Shown: positions 33,759 to 44,513 of the stretch, piece after piece
How the letters are laid out: every line of letters starts with the position of its first letter
Numbering within the stretch: position 1 is the first letter of the stretch
Assembly (NCBI RefSeq): GCF_900111115.1
Contig: NZ_FOGD01000004.1
Span: 124,001 to 188,000, forward strand
DNA: 64,000 nucleotides
DNA from: Giesbergeria anulus
Lineage (GTDB): Bacteria; Pseudomonadota; Gammaproteobacteria; Burkholderiales; Burkholderiaceae_C
Direction: 5' to 3'
Translations under genes and position numbers: made by a program
Notes under the pieces: model-generated
Databases searched by the model: none
Told to the model about the DNA's origin: nothing
What the model saw: the letters and a program-made list of their open reading frames with translations, nothing else

Positions 33759-35831
33759 ATGTCTGCCGGTCTCAACCTCGCCCAGCTTCAGGCTGTCCAT
33801 TACACCCACGGCCCCTGTTTGGTGCTGGCCGGCGCTGGTTCGGGCAAAACGCGCGTTATCACACACAAAATTGCCCACCTGATTGAGCACGGACTCGAAC
33901 CGCGCCGCATTGCCGCCATCACCTTTACCAACAAGGCCGCTGCCGAAATGCGCGAGCGCGCCCAAGGCTTGATTGGCCGCCGGGCCAAAGAAGTGCTGAT
34001 TTGCACCTTCCATGCACTGGGGGTACGCATGGTGCGCGAAGATGGCCGGGTGCTGGGCCTCAAGCCCCAGTTCAGCATTTTGGACACCGACGATGTGACC
34101 AGCATCCTCAAAGATGCCGCCGGTGGCACCACCGATGCCGCTACCGCCCGGCAGTGGCAATGGACGATCAGCCGCTGGAAAAACCAGGGTCTGAATGCCG
34201 CTGCCGCCTTGGCCCAAGCGCAAGACGAACAAGAACGCAGCACTGCCGTGCTCATGGCGCGCTACGAGGAGCGCCTGAGCGCCTACCAAAGCGTAGATTT
34301 TGACGACCTCATCAGCCTGCCGCTCAAGCTGCTACGCGACTTTCCGGACGTGCGTGCCAAATGGCAAGCCCTGCTCGGCCATGTGCTGGTGGATGAATAC
34401 CAAGACACCAATGCCACGCAATACGAACTGCTCAAGCTGCTGGTGGGCGAGCGCGGCCACTTTACCGCCGTGGGCGACGATGACCAAAGCATCTACGGTT
34501 GGCGCGGTGCCACGCTAGACAATCTGAAAAAATTGCCACAAGACTTTCCGGCCCTCAAGGTGGTCAAGCTGGAGCAAAACTACCGCTCCACCAGCGCCAT
34601 CTTGCGCGCGGCCAATAACGTCATCCAGCCCAATCCCAAGCTGTTCCCCAAAACGCTGTTTTCAGAGTTGGGCGAAGGCGAGCCGGTGCGCGTGGTGGAC
34701 GCCGACAGCGAAGAGCACGAGGCCGAACGCGCCGTGGCACGCATCCAAAGCCTGCGCGCTGCCAGCAACCCGCCACCAGAATGGCGCAGCTTCGCCATTT
34801 TGTACCGTGCCAACCACCAAGCCAAGCCGTTTGAAAAGGCGCTGCGCAAGGTCAACATACCCTACAAAGTGTCTGGCGGCACCAGCTTTTTTGACCGCGC
34901 CGAAATCAAAGACCTGTGCGCTTGGTTCCGGTTGTGGATCAACTCCGACGACGACCCAGCCTTTTTGCGCGCTATCAGCAGCCCCAAGCGTGGCATCGGT
35001 CACACCACACTAGGCCAACTGGGCGGCTTTGCCACCCAGCACAAGCAAAGCATGTTTGAGGCGCTGTTCAATGCCATGCTGCCCGCAGCCATCCCCAAAC
35101 GAGCCTTGGAAGGGTTGCACGAGTTTGGGCGCTACATCAACGATCTGGAATACCGCGCCCGCCACACCCACGGGGCCGAAGCAGCCTACGCATTTTTGCA
35201 AGACTGGCTGCAAGAGATAGGCTACGAAAAGCACATCTACGATGGCGAGGAAAGCGAAAAAGTCGCAGCGGCCCGCTGGACAAACGTGCTCGAATTTTGC
35301 GACTGGATGGCCCAGCGCGCGGGCGGCCAACTCGACGAGGCGGCAGGCGATGTGATTACCACCCAAAGCAAAAGCCTGCTGGAGGTGGCACAAACCATTG
35401 CCTTGCTCTCGACCATCTCGGAGCGCGAAAAAGACCAAGATATGGTCACGCTCTCGACCCTGCACGCCTCTAAGGGGCTAGAGTGGCCCCACGTGATTTT
35501 GGCGGGAGTAACCGAGGGGATGCTACCCTTTAAACTCGACGATGACAACGGTCGCGACACTGACGTGGGCGAAGACATCGTGCAACGCCTGCAAGAAGAG
35601 CGCCGCCTGATGTATGTGGGCATCACCCGCGCCCAGCGAACCTTGGCTGTGGGCTGGACAAAAAAGCGCAAAAAAGGCCGCGAGATGGTCAAGGCGCAGC
35701 CCAGCCGCTTTATTGCCGAAATGAAGCTCGACCAAGCCACGGCGCAAGAAGACTACCGCGAGAAGTTCAGGGCATTGCAGGCCGAATTTGCGGCTAGAGC
35801 GGCTGCTGCCGTTGCGGCCAAGTCTCGGTAA
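33759..35831 (+). CDS. rep: ATP-dependent DNA helicase Rep, 690 aa
   Basis: Superfamily 1A 3'-5' helicase that clears proteins ahead of the fork. Motif I GAGSGKTRVITHKIAHL, Ia TFTNKAAAEMRER, II VDEYQDTN, III GDDDQSIYGWRGA, and late motifs VTLSTLHASKGLEWP and RLMYVGITRAQ are all intact. Length (690) fits Rep better than UvrD, and no C-terminal UvrD tail is present. Confidence 0.93.
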   Translation: MSAGLNLAQLQAVHYTHGPCLVLAGAGSGKTRVITHKIAHLIEHGLEPRRIAAITFTNKAAAEMRERAQGLIGRRAKEVLICTFHALGVRMVREDGRVLGLKPQFSILDTDDVTSILKDAAGGTTDAATARQWQWTISRWKNQGLNAAAALAQAQDEQERSTAVLMARYEERLSAYQSVDFDDLISLPLKLLRDFPDVRAKWQALLGHVLVDEYQDTNATQYELLKLLVGERGHFTAVGDDDQSIYGWRGATLDNLKKLPQDFPALKVVKLEQNYRSTSAILRAANNVIQPNPKLFPKTLFSELGEGEPVRVVDADSEEHEAERAVARIQSLRAASNPPPEWRSFAILYRANHQAKPFEKALRKVNIPYKVSGGTSFFDRAEIKDLCAWFRLWINSDDDPAFLRAISSPKRGIGHTTLGQLGGFATQHKQSMFEALFNAMLPAAIPKRALEGLHEFGRYINDLEYRARHTHGAEAAYAFLQDWLQEIGYEKHIYDGEESEKVAAARWTNVLEFCDWMAQRAGGQLDEAAGDVITTQSKSLLEVAQTIALLSTISEREKDQDMVTLSTLHASKGLEWPHVILAGVTEGMLPFKLDDDNGRDTDVGEDIVQRLQEERRLMYVGITRAQRTLAVGWTKKRKKGREMVKAQPSRFIAEMKLDQATAQEDYREKFRALQAEFAARAAAAVAAKSR

Positions 35832-35923
35832 AGCGCTTTTTGCTTATAAGCCCCGTTTTGTGGGGTCTATTCCACACCTGAAATACACCAATTTGCACGA
35901 AAATCGCGCCACGGAGAACTACC

Positions 35924-36313
35924 ATGGACTTGCAATACCAGCTCAAAGCTGGGAGCTATTACCTGTACGATATGCGCGAGACGCCCAGTGCCGTCACGGG
36001 CGAGCGCCGCTTTAAGCTGAAAACAGACAGCGTGGCTATTGCCTTTGATCGCTACACCGGCGAGGTGCAGCAGCACGGCAACCCTACCCGCATCCACTCT
36101 TGGGCCACCATGACCCGCCGACGCCTGCGCGCAGCGGGCAATCTGGCCCAAGCCAATGACATCATCGTCATCTCCGGCCCACTGCCAGTAGAAGAACTGA
36201 ACAAATGCCTGTGGGTGCGTGGCTATGTGCAGCGCCTGTTCAAGCGCTTGGCTACCCTACCCCACGGCAAATTGCAGTACCAAAGTCCCAGCAGTTTCCG
36301 CCGCGCTGCCTGA
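35924..36313 (+). CDS. Hypothetical protein, 129 aa
   Basis: Not recognised. The protein is basic (several Arg clusters such as TRRRLRAAG and RLFKRLATLP), with no signal peptide or membrane segment and no obvious motif. An in-frame ATG after GGAGAACTACC gives a good SD (GGAG). It stops four bases before the convergent stop of the universal stress protein gene. A DNA- or RNA-binding role would fit the charge but is a guess. Confidence 0.6.
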   Translation: MDLQYQLKAGSYYLYDMRETPSAVTGERRFKLKTDSVAIAFDRYTGEVQQHGNPTRIHSWATMTRRRLRAAGNLAQANDIIVISGPLPVEELNKCLWVRGYVQRLFKRLATLPHGKLQYQSPSSFRRAA

Positions 36314-36316
36314 GCA

Positions 36317-36799
36317 TCAGGCTGTTGCATCCGCACTGTCTACGTCTTCGTCGGGGGCCAATTCAGCATCGATAGGATGCACGATGGTCACGGGCACCGG
36401 GCTGGAATGGGCCAACTCCTGCGACACCGACCCCAGCAGCGCGCTGGCAATAGCCCCTTGGCCGCGTGCCGCAATCAGCACCAAATCGCAGCCGGTGTCT
36501 TCAATAATATCTATCAGGGTATTGGCGGGGTCGCCAATGCCCACCTCGGTAGTGCATTCTTGTCCGGCTTGTTGCAGCAGTGCCAGTGCAGGGGCCATCA
36601 AATCTTGCGCTGCCTCCACGCTGGCGGCGGCGATCAGGTCGGTGTCGCGCGATGTCACCAGCTCATACAACGAAGCAGGCTCTTGCACATTAGCCAGTAC
36701 AAATTGGGCTTGCAAGCCCTTTTCTACCAGCTTGAGGGCATGGTGTACGGCATCAAGCGAGCATTCGGAGCCATCAATGGCGATGAGGATTTTGAGCAT
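36317..36799 (-). CDS. Universal stress protein UspA family, 160 aa
   Basis: Starts MLKILIAIDGSECS as in the family and has the nucleotide-binding pattern ARGQGAIASALLGSVSQEL (G-x2-G-x9-G-S type) near residues 115-133, so ATP binding is likely. Soluble. Divergent from tgt with a 65-base gap. Stress induction is typical of the family but no regulatory site was identified. Confidence 0.9.
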   Translation of the reverse strand: MLKILIAIDGSECSLDAVHHALKLVEKGLQAQFVLANVQEPASLYELVTSRDTDLIAAASVEAAQDLMAPALALLQQAGQECTTEVGIGDPANTLIDIIEDTGCDLVLIAARGQGAIASALLGSVSQELAHSSPVPVTIVHPIDAELAPDEDVDSADATA

Positions 36800-36801
36800 A
36801 G

Positions 36802-38037
<1,236 letters not shown>

Positions 38038-38060
38038 GCTGAGGTTAAAAAATGGGCTGA

Positions 38061-39308
38061 TCAGCGATAGCTGCGGGCGTCCTCAATCACCTTGCCATCG
38101 TTGGGCAAAGAGCCGGGGGCCACCAGCTCCACCTCACCACGCAGCTTGGTGATTTCGCGGATGGTGTCTTGCAGGCGCTCGGCCAAGCCACCGGCAAACT
38201 CTGCCGTTTCGGCGCGCAGCACCATTTGGTCATTGGCCATCTCCCCCGTGACCACCAACCGCGCCCGCAGCACCTGCGGAAAGCGCGCAGCAATGGCTGC
38301 CACTTGGCCCGGATGGACAAACATGCCCCGCACCTTGGTGGTTTGGTCAGCGCGACCCATCCAACCCTTAATGCGGGTGTTGGTACGCCCGGTGGGGCAT
38401 TGCCCCGGTAAGATGGCCGACAAATCGCCGGTACCAAAACGAATCAGCGGGTAGTCGGGGTTGAGTGTGGTGACGACCAATTCGCCCACCTCGCCCTCGG
38501 GCACTGGGTCGCCAGTGCCAGGGCGCACGATCTCTACGATCACCCCTTCATCAAGCACCAAGCCTTCACGGGCGGCAGTCTCGTAGGCAATCAGGCCCAA
38601 ATCGGCGGTGGCATAACACTGGTAGCCTTGCACGCCGCGCTCGGCCAGCCAGTCACGCAGACTGGGCGGAAAAGCCTCTCCCGACAGCAGTGCCTTGTTC
38701 ATGCTCAGGATGGGTTGTTGCAACTCTACCGATTTTTCTAAAATCAGTTTCAAAAAGCTGGGCGTACCAATGTAGCCTGCGGGGCGCAGCTCGGCCATCG
38801 CCTGCACTTGCTGCTCCGTCTGACCAGTGCCGCCGGGAAACACCGTGCAACCGAGCGCATGGGCACCACTCTCCATCATGGAGCCAGCGGGCACAAAGTG
38901 GTAGCTAAAGCTGTTGTGTGCCAACTCTCCGGCACGAAAACCAGCGGCGTGCAAAGCCCGCGCCATGCGCCAGTAATCAGCGCGCTTGCCTTCGGGTTCA
39001 TAGATCGGGCCAGGGCTGCAAAACACACGTGGCATGGCAGCACCAAAGTCAATAGCGCTAAACCCACCAAAGACATTGTCGGCGCGCTGCGCCTGCTGGC
39101 GCTCTAGCAGTTCGTATTTGCGCGTCACCGGCAAGCGGGCCAAAGCTTCGCGGCTGGTAACGCTGGCCGGATCAATGTCGGCCAAAAGCGCTGCAAAAGC
39201 GGGAGCCGCATTGCGGGCATGGGCTACCTGCGCCGGTAGTGCGGCCAGCAATGCGGCTTCACGGTCGGCGGGGGCACGGGTTTCCAGCGTATCGTAAAAA
39301 GAGGTCAT
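38061..39308 (-). CDS. Phenylacetate-CoA ligase-like AMP-binding protein (PaaK family), 415 aa
   Basis: An adenylate-forming ligase of the PaaK class: SYHFVPAGSMMESGAHALG and FPGGTGQTEQQV in the ATP-binding part, GEVGELVVTTLNPDYPLIRFGTGD split over two motifs, then the C-terminal GRADQTTKVRGMFVHPGQV. It makes an acyl- or aryl-CoA. It is the last gene of the Liv-type transporter cluster (50 bases after livF), implying that the imported acid is activated here. Confidence 0.85.
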   Translation of the reverse strand: MTSFYDTLETRAPADREAALLAALPAQVAHARNAAPAFAALLADIDPASVTSREALARLPVTRKYELLERQQAQRADNVFGGFSAIDFGAAMPRVFCSPGPIYEPEGKRADYWRMARALHAAGFRAGELAHNSFSYHFVPAGSMMESGAHALGCTVFPGGTGQTEQQVQAMAELRPAGYIGTPSFLKLILEKSVELQQPILSMNKALLSGEAFPPSLRDWLAERGVQGYQCYATADLGLIAYETAAREGLVLDEGVIVEIVRPGTGDPVPEGEVGELVVTTLNPDYPLIRFGTGDLSAILPGQCPTGRTNTRIKGWMGRADQTTKVRGMFVHPGQVAAIAARFPQVLRARLVVTGEMANDQMVLRAETAEFAGGLAERLQDTIREITKLRGEVELVAPGSLPNDGKVIEDARSYR

Positions 39309-39358
39309 GGTGGTGTGGGGCGAGGTGGGTGGGTGCGTGGGAAAAAAACAGACCGCCT

Positions 39359-40168
39359 TCAGGCCAACCAGCGCTTGCGGCGCTTGTAGCTCTTAACGTC
39401 CTTGAAGCTCTTGCGCTCGCCACCGCCTACACCCAGATAGAACTCTTTCACGTCCTCGTTGCTGGTCAGGTCGGCTGCTGTGCCGTCCATTACCACCCGG
39501 CCCGACTCCATGATGTAGCCATAGTCGGCATACTTCAGCGCCATATTGGTGTTTTGTTCGGCCAACAAGAAAGTGACTTTCTCTTTAGTGTTGAGGTCTT
39601 TGACGATGTTGAACACCTCTTCCACAATTTGTGGAGCCAACCCCATCGATGGCTCATCGAGGAGCACCATGTTGGGGTTGGTCATGATGGCGCGGCCAAT
39701 GGCGCACATCTGTTGCTCGCCGCCTGAGGTGTAGGCTGCTTGGCTGGTGCGGCGGGTTTTAAGGCGCGGAAAGTAGTTGTAAACCTTCTCTAGGTTGGCG
39801 GCAATCTCGGCTTTGCTGGCACGGGTGTAGGCCCCCGTGAGCAGGTTTTCTTCGATGGTCAAGTGGGCAAAGCAGTGACGCCCTTCCATCACTTGCACCA
39901 CGCCGCGCTTGACCAAATCGGCAGGCGAGAGGTTTTCGATGCGTTCGCCCCGAAACTCAATGCTGCCCTTGGTAACAGCTCCGCGTTCGCCCGCCAACAA
40001 GTTAGAAATAGCGCGCAAGGTGGTGGTTTTGCCCGCGCCATTACCACCCAGAATGGCCACAATGCCACCCTCGTGTACTTGGAGTGAGACCCCCTTGAGC
40101 ACCAAGATCACGTGGTTGTAAATGACCTCGATACCGTTGACGTTCAGGACAATGTTTCGGTTTTCCAT
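39359..40168 (-). CDS. livF: Liv-type ABC transporter ATP-binding protein LivF, 269 aa
   Basis: Walker A GGNGAGKTTTLRAIS, Walker B PNMVLLDEPSMGL and the LivF-specific TSGGEQQMCAIGRA signature. Cytoplasmic ATPase of the branched-chain amino acid (HAAT) family. A 30-residue basic tail (FLGVGGGERKSFKDVKSYKRRKRW in parts) is unusual for LivF. The start MENRNIVL was chosen by homology; the frame extends to 40270 but runs through intergenic hairpins. Confidence 0.92.
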   Translation of the reverse strand: MENRNIVLNVNGIEVIYNHVILVLKGVSLQVHEGGIVAILGGNGAGKTTTLRAISNLLAGERGAVTKGSIEFRGERIENLSPADLVKRGVVQVMEGRHCFAHLTIEENLLTGAYTRASKAEIAANLEKVYNYFPRLKTRRTSQAAYTSGGEQQMCAIGRAIMTNPNMVLLDEPSMGLAPQIVEEVFNIVKDLNTKEKVTFLLAEQNTNMALKYADYGYIMESGRVVMDGTAADLTSNEDVKEFYLGVGGGERKSFKDVKSYKRRKRWLA

Positions 40169-40186
40169 AAGGTTTCTCTCTCTGTG

Positions 40187-40244
40187 CCAATCGGCAGGGC
40201 TTGCAGGCCAACCCTGCCGGTTGGCGGCTGCGCTGGCAGCCGCC
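40187..40244 (-). repeat. Two strong tandem hairpins between the binding-protein gene and livF
   Basis: CGGCAGGG/CCCTGCCG with an outer CCAA/TTGG (40187-40224), overlapping GGCGGCTGC-GCTG-GCAGCCGCC (40223-40244), a perfect nine-pair stem. No T tract follows, so they probably stabilise the upstream binding-protein message rather than end transcription. Confidence 0.6.
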
Positions 40245-40288
40245 AGAACCCGGCGCAGCCGCAGCTGCACCGGAACGGAGTCATGCCA

Positions 40289-41614
40289 TCAAGATTGGCA
40301 ATCGGCAGCCTCGCGGCGGGTCAGCTTTTTGTCAGCCAAGTACTTGTCAGAGCCGGTCTTGACGAGAGGCTTGAGAATTTGCTCGTCGGCTTGGTACCAA
40401 TCAGAAGTGATGTTCCACTTCTTGCCATCCCAAGTTTGTACCCGCGCCCAGCTCGAACCCATGTGGTCGGCGCAGCTGGTGGAGATGGGACGCATCAGAT
40501 CCTTAAAGCCCAGTGCATCAAGCTTTTTCTGATCGAGGGCCAAGTTTTCCATGCCCCAGCGCACTTGCTCGCCAGTCATGACCTTGCCTTTGCCAAAGCG
40601 CTCTTGCGCACGGCGCACGGCTTCGACGCCCAGCATCTGAATAATCACGCCACGGGTGTAGAGCACAGAGCCGACTTCATCCTTGGCACCGGTGCCTTGG
40701 CCCTTGTCATAGACATGCTTAAGAATGTCTTGGATCACTTTGGATTGCGTGCCGTAGCCATTCAGAGCCAAGGCTTGGTAGCCCTTGGCACCTTCGCCCA
40801 CATCGCGCACATCAGGCTCGGCACCGGCCCACCACACGCCATACAGCTTGTCACGTGGGAAGCCGGTGGCTTGCGCTTCTTTCAGGGCGGTGGAGTTCAT
40901 CACACCCCAGCCCCACAACATCACGTAGTCGGGGCGACTTTGGCGCACTTGCAGCCAAGTGGCTTTTTGCTCGACACCGGGGGCGGTCACGGGCAGCAGT
41001 TGCAGCTCAAAGCCGTGCATTTTGGCGCGCTCTTGCAGCAGCGGGATGGGTTCTTTGCCAAACGGACTGTCGTGGTAGACCAGCGTAATCTTCTTGCCCT
41101 TGAGCTTGTCGAGGCCACCCGCATTTTTACCGATGTGCTGGATCAGGATGTCAGAGCCAGTCCAATAGCTGCCCATGTAAGGGAAGTTCCACTTGAAGGC
41201 CATACCGTCTTGCGACACCGACAGACCATAGCCCAGCGTCATCAGCGGGATTTTGTCTACGGGGGCTTTTTCGGTCAGGGCAAAGGTGATGCCGGTGGCT
41301 TGGGGGTCAAACAACGTCACACCAGGACGGCTTTTCAGGCGCTCGTAGCACTCCACACCCCGGTCGGTGGCATAACCGGTTTCACACTCTTCAAAACTGA
41401 TCTTGACACCATTGATGCCGCCATCACGGGCATTGACCATCTTTAGATAATCTTGCTTGCCGTTGGCCCAAGGTGTGCCATTGGGTGCATAGGGGCCGGT
41501 GCGGTACGACAACAGTGGGAAGAACTGCTCTTTGGCCTGCGCCACCGCACTGGTGACGGATGTGGCCCCGGCGGCCAGTACGGCCACGGCAATCACGATT
41601 TTCGAAAGCTTCAT
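40289..41614 (-). CDS. Liv-type ABC transporter substrate-binding protein, 441 aa
   Basis: Type I periplasmic binding protein. Signal peptide to about residue 26 (VLAAGATSVTSAVAQA). Mature blocks include LLSYRTGPYAPNGTPWANG, GVKISFEECETGYATDRG and LVYHDSPFGKEPIPLL. This is the long (over 420 residue) subgroup often linked to aromatic-acid or fatty-acid clusters, not classic LivK. Start MKLSKIVIAV gives the signal peptide. Confidence 0.9.
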   Translation of the reverse strand: MKLSKIVIAVAVLAAGATSVTSAVAQAKEQFFPLLSYRTGPYAPNGTPWANGKQDYLKMVNARDGGINGVKISFEECETGYATDRGVECYERLKSRPGVTLFDPQATGITFALTEKAPVDKIPLMTLGYGLSVSQDGMAFKWNFPYMGSYWTGSDILIQHIGKNAGGLDKLKGKKITLVYHDSPFGKEPIPLLQERAKMHGFELQLLPVTAPGVEQKATWLQVRQSRPDYVMLWGWGVMNSTALKEAQATGFPRDKLYGVWWAGAEPDVRDVGEGAKGYQALALNGYGTQSKVIQDILKHVYDKGQGTGAKDEVGSVLYTRGVIIQMLGVEAVRRAQERFGKGKVMTGEQVRWGMENLALDQKKLDALGFKDLMRPISTSCADHMGSSWARVQTWDGKKWNITSDWYQADEQILKPLVKTGSDKYLADKKLTRREAADCQS

Positions 41615-41664
41615 GGATGTCTCCTTGGTGTGAAATGTGAAAAGTGCAGAGTACGGGGAAATCA

Positions 41665-42741
41665 TCAATGTGGGAAGGGCCACAGGCGCAACTTTTGCTT
41701 AGAAATAGACCACAGCTTGGCCAAGCCATGGGGTTCTACGATCAGGAACCAAACGATCAGACCGCCAAAAATCATCAGTTCAGCGTGAGAGACACCCGCC
41801 GTAGAAATCTCCACACCGACCAGTGCCGCTAATGCAGGCAAAAACTGGTTGAGCACAATGGGCAGCAGCACGATAAAGGCGGCACCAAAGAAGCTGCCCA
41901 TAATCGAACCCAAGCCACCAATAATCACCATAAACAGCAGTTTGAAGGACATTTCTACTGAGAAGGCGGCAGGCTCCCAAGAGCTCAGGTGTACAAAGGC
42001 CCACAGCGCACCAGCCATACCGATGATGAAAGAGCTGACGGCAAAAGCACTGAGCTTGGCATACATGGGGCGAATACCGATCACGCTGGCGGCCACGTCC
42101 ATGTCACGAATTGCCATCCATTCGCGGCCAATAGCACCACGCACCAAGTTTTTGGCCAGCAGCGCAATGACCACCAGCAAAGCCAAGCAGAACACATATT
42201 TCGATGTGGCGCTGTCAATGGGCATTCCCAGCACTTGCAAGCTATTGACCGACACCGAGCCTGAGTCCGAATTGTTGGTGAACCACTTGATGCGCAGGAA
42301 CATCCAGTCGCTAAAGAACTGCGCTGCCAGCGTGGCCACAGCCAGATACAAGCCCTTGACGCGCAAGCTGGGCAAACCAAACAAAATGCCGAAGAAGGTG
42401 GCGCACAGACCGCCCAAAATCAGCGCCGGAATCAGCGGCATACCCGGAAAGCGCACAAAGAAGTTGTAGGCACCATAGGCCCCCACAGCCATAAAGGCTC
42501 CCGAACCCAGCGAGATTTGTCCGCAGTAGCCCACCAGAATATTCACACCCAAGGCGGCCATCGACATAATGACCAGCGGAATCAAAATAGCGCGGTAAAA
42601 ATAATCGGTAGCCAGCATGGGCACGACCAAAAAAGCCACTGCCAGCAAGGCCGCAATCGCAATGCGGTCTTGCGCAATCGGGAAAATCTGCTGATCCGTG
42701 CGGTAGGACGTCTTGAACTGGCCGTTTTCGCGGTAGAACAT
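41665..42741 (-). CDS. livM: Liv-type ABC transporter permease LivM, 358 aa
   Basis: Inner-membrane permease with about nine helices. LivM markers: VNILVGYCGQISLGSGAFMAVGAY, LRVKGLYLAVATLAAQFF and GGLGSIMGSFFGAAF. The N-terminal 30 residues are a hydrophilic extension. It lies 50 bases before the binding-protein gene and 30 bases after livH. Confidence 0.93.
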   Translation of the reverse strand: MFYRENGQFKTSYRTDQQIFPIAQDRIAIAALLAVAFLVVPMLATDYFYRAILIPLVIMSMAALGVNILVGYCGQISLGSGAFMAVGAYGAYNFFVRFPGMPLIPALILGGLCATFFGILFGLPSLRVKGLYLAVATLAAQFFSDWMFLRIKWFTNNSDSGSVSVNSLQVLGMPIDSATSKYVFCLALLVVIALLAKNLVRGAIGREWMAIRDMDVAASVIGIRPMYAKLSAFAVSSFIIGMAGALWAFVHLSSWEPAAFSVEMSFKLLFMVIIGGLGSIMGSFFGAAFIVLLPIVLNQFLPALAALVGVEISTAGVSHAELMIFGGLIVWFLIVEPHGLAKLWSISKQKLRLWPFPH

Positions 42742-42771
42742 GGAAAGTCTCCTTTTCTTTTTTCTTGTTGT

Positions 42772-43701
42772 TTACACGCGGTCGATGATCTTTTCACCGA
42801 ACAAGCCTTGTGGGCGGAACAGCAAAAACACTAGCGCCAGCACATAGGCAAACCAGATTTCGATACCACCACCGACAAACGGGCCAAGGTAAACCTCGGA
42901 GAGCTTTTCGCCCACACCAATAATCAGGCCACCAATAATGGCACCGGGCACCGAAGTGAGGCCACCCAAAATCACCACCGGCAAGGCGCGCAGGGCCACC
43001 GTGGTCAGCGAGAACTGCACACCCAGCTTGCTACCCCAGATCATCCCGGCCACCAGTGCTACGACACCCGCCACACACCACACAATTACCCAGATACGGT
43101 TGAGCGGAATACCAATGGATTGAGCGGCTTGGTGGTCATCGGCCACTGCGCGCAGTGCGCGGCCTGTGGTCGTCTTTTGGAAAAAGACGCTGAGCAAAAT
43201 CACCAGCCCGCCCGCAATGGCAGCAGCAATCACGTCTTCTTTGTTCACCAGCACGCCACCGGGGAATATGGACTCAAACAAGAACACCGGGTCTTTGGGC
43301 ATACCGATGTCGATTTTGTAGATGTCGCTGCCAAAGAAAGTTTGGCCCAAGCCTTCCAGAAAGTAGGTAATGCCCAAGGTGGCCATCAGCAGGGTGGCGC
43401 CTTCTTGGTTGACCAGATGGCGTAGTACCAACCGCTCAATCACCCAAGCCACCGCAAACATGCAAGCCCCAGCAATGACAAAGGCCAGCAGGTTGGCTAG
43501 CAGCAGGTTGTCGGTGCCTAGCCACTTGGGAACCCACTCCGAAAAACGCGCCATTGCCAAGGCGGCAAACAGCACCATCGCCCCTTGGGCAAAGTTGAAT
43601 ACGCCCGACGCCTTGTAGATGAGCACAAAGCCCAGCGCCACCAGCGCATACAACATGCCGGCCATCAGGCCGCCAATCAGGGTTTCAAGAAAAAATGCCA
43701 T
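42772..43701 (-). CDS. livH: Liv-type ABC transporter permease LivH, 309 aa
   Basis: Inner-membrane permease partner of LivM. Typical LivH blocks: GGLMAGMLYALVALGFVLIYKASG, FNFAQGAMVLFAALA and GVVALVAGMIWGSKLG. Full length. Eighteen bases separate it from livG upstream in the operon. Confidence 0.93.
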   Translation of the reverse strand: MAFFLETLIGGLMAGMLYALVALGFVLIYKASGVFNFAQGAMVLFAALAMARFSEWVPKWLGTDNLLLANLLAFVIAGACMFAVAWVIERLVLRHLVNQEGATLLMATLGITYFLEGLGQTFFGSDIYKIDIGMPKDPVFLFESIFPGGVLVNKEDVIAAAIAGGLVILLSVFFQKTTTGRALRAVADDHQAAQSIGIPLNRIWVIVWCVAGVVALVAGMIWGSKLGVQFSLTTVALRALPVVILGGLTSVPGAIIGGLIIGVGEKLSEVYLGPFVGGGIEIWFAYVLALVFLLFRPQGLFGEKIIDRV

Positions 43702-43719
43702 TGATTGTTCTCCCTGCGG

Positions 43720-44505
43720 TTAGTGGCTGGTGCCCAGATAGGCGCGAATCACGTCTTCGTTGTCGCGCACCTCTTGCGGCTCACCGTCACCAATTTTTTT
43801 GCCGTAGTCCAGCACCACCACGCGGTCGGAGATGTCCATGACCACGCCCATGTCGTGCTCGATCAGCACGATGGTGGAACCAAATTCGTCGTTCACGTCC
43901 AAAATGAAGCGGCACATGTCCTGCTTTTCTTCGACGTTCATGCCCGCCATTGGCTCGTCCAGCAGCAGCACTTGGGGTTCCATTGCCAAGGCGCGGCCCA
44001 AGTCCACCCGTTTTTGCAGGCCGTAGGGCAACTGGCCCACGGGCGTTTTGCGGAAGGCTTGGATTTCGAGAAAGTCGATGATGTGTTCGACAAACTCGCG
44101 GTGTTTTTCTTCTTCGCGCTGGGCCGGGCCAATGCGCAGTGCCTGCATAAACAGGTTGCTCTTGATCTTGAGGTTGCGCCCGGTCATGATGTTGTCGATC
44201 ACGCTCATGCCCTTGAACAGCGCCAAGTTCTGGAAGGTGCGTCCAATGCCCATCTCCGCCACTTGGCGGCTGTTCATGTGATCGAACTTTTTCCCACGGA
44301 AGGTGATAGAGCCTTCGGTGGGGGTGTAGACGCCATTGATGCAGTTGAGCATCGAGCTTTTACCAGCACCGTTGGGGCCGATGATGGAGCGGATCTCATG
44401 CTCGCGCACATTGAACGAAATGTCGGTCAGCGCCTTGACGCCGCCAAAACGCAGGCTGATGTTCTGGATGTCGAGGATGACGTCGCCAATCTTCTTATCG
44501 CTCAT
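43720..44505 (-). CDS. livG: Liv-type ABC transporter ATP-binding protein LivG, 261 aa
   Basis: Walker A IGPNGAGKSSMLNCI, signature LPYGLQKRVDLGRALA (the LSGG-equivalent of LivG proteins), Walker B QVLLLDEPMAGMN. Pairs with LivF. It follows the acyl-CoA synthetase gene by only 8 bases, so ligase and transporter are co-expressed. Confidence 0.93.
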   Translation of the reverse strand: MSDKKIGDVILDIQNISLRFGGVKALTDISFNVREHEIRSIIGPNGAGKSSMLNCINGVYTPTEGSITFRGKKFDHMNSRQVAEMGIGRTFQNLALFKGMSVIDNIMTGRNLKIKSNLFMQALRIGPAQREEEKHREFVEHIIDFLEIQAFRKTPVGQLPYGLQKRVDLGRALAMEPQVLLLDEPMAGMNVEEKQDMCRFILDVNDEFGSTIVLIEHDMGVVMDISDRVVVLDYGKKIGDGEPQEVRDNEDVIRAYLGTSH

Positions 44506-44513
44506 GGGTTTCC

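Noticed and set aside
33759-35831. UvrD (helicase II)
   Set aside because: Length and lack of a C-terminal UvrD tail favour Rep.
40112-41446. 444-codon plus-strand open frame opposite the Liv binding protein
   Set aside because: Antisense to a well-supported exported binding protein; composition (His/Gln/Ala rich) is that of a shadow frame.
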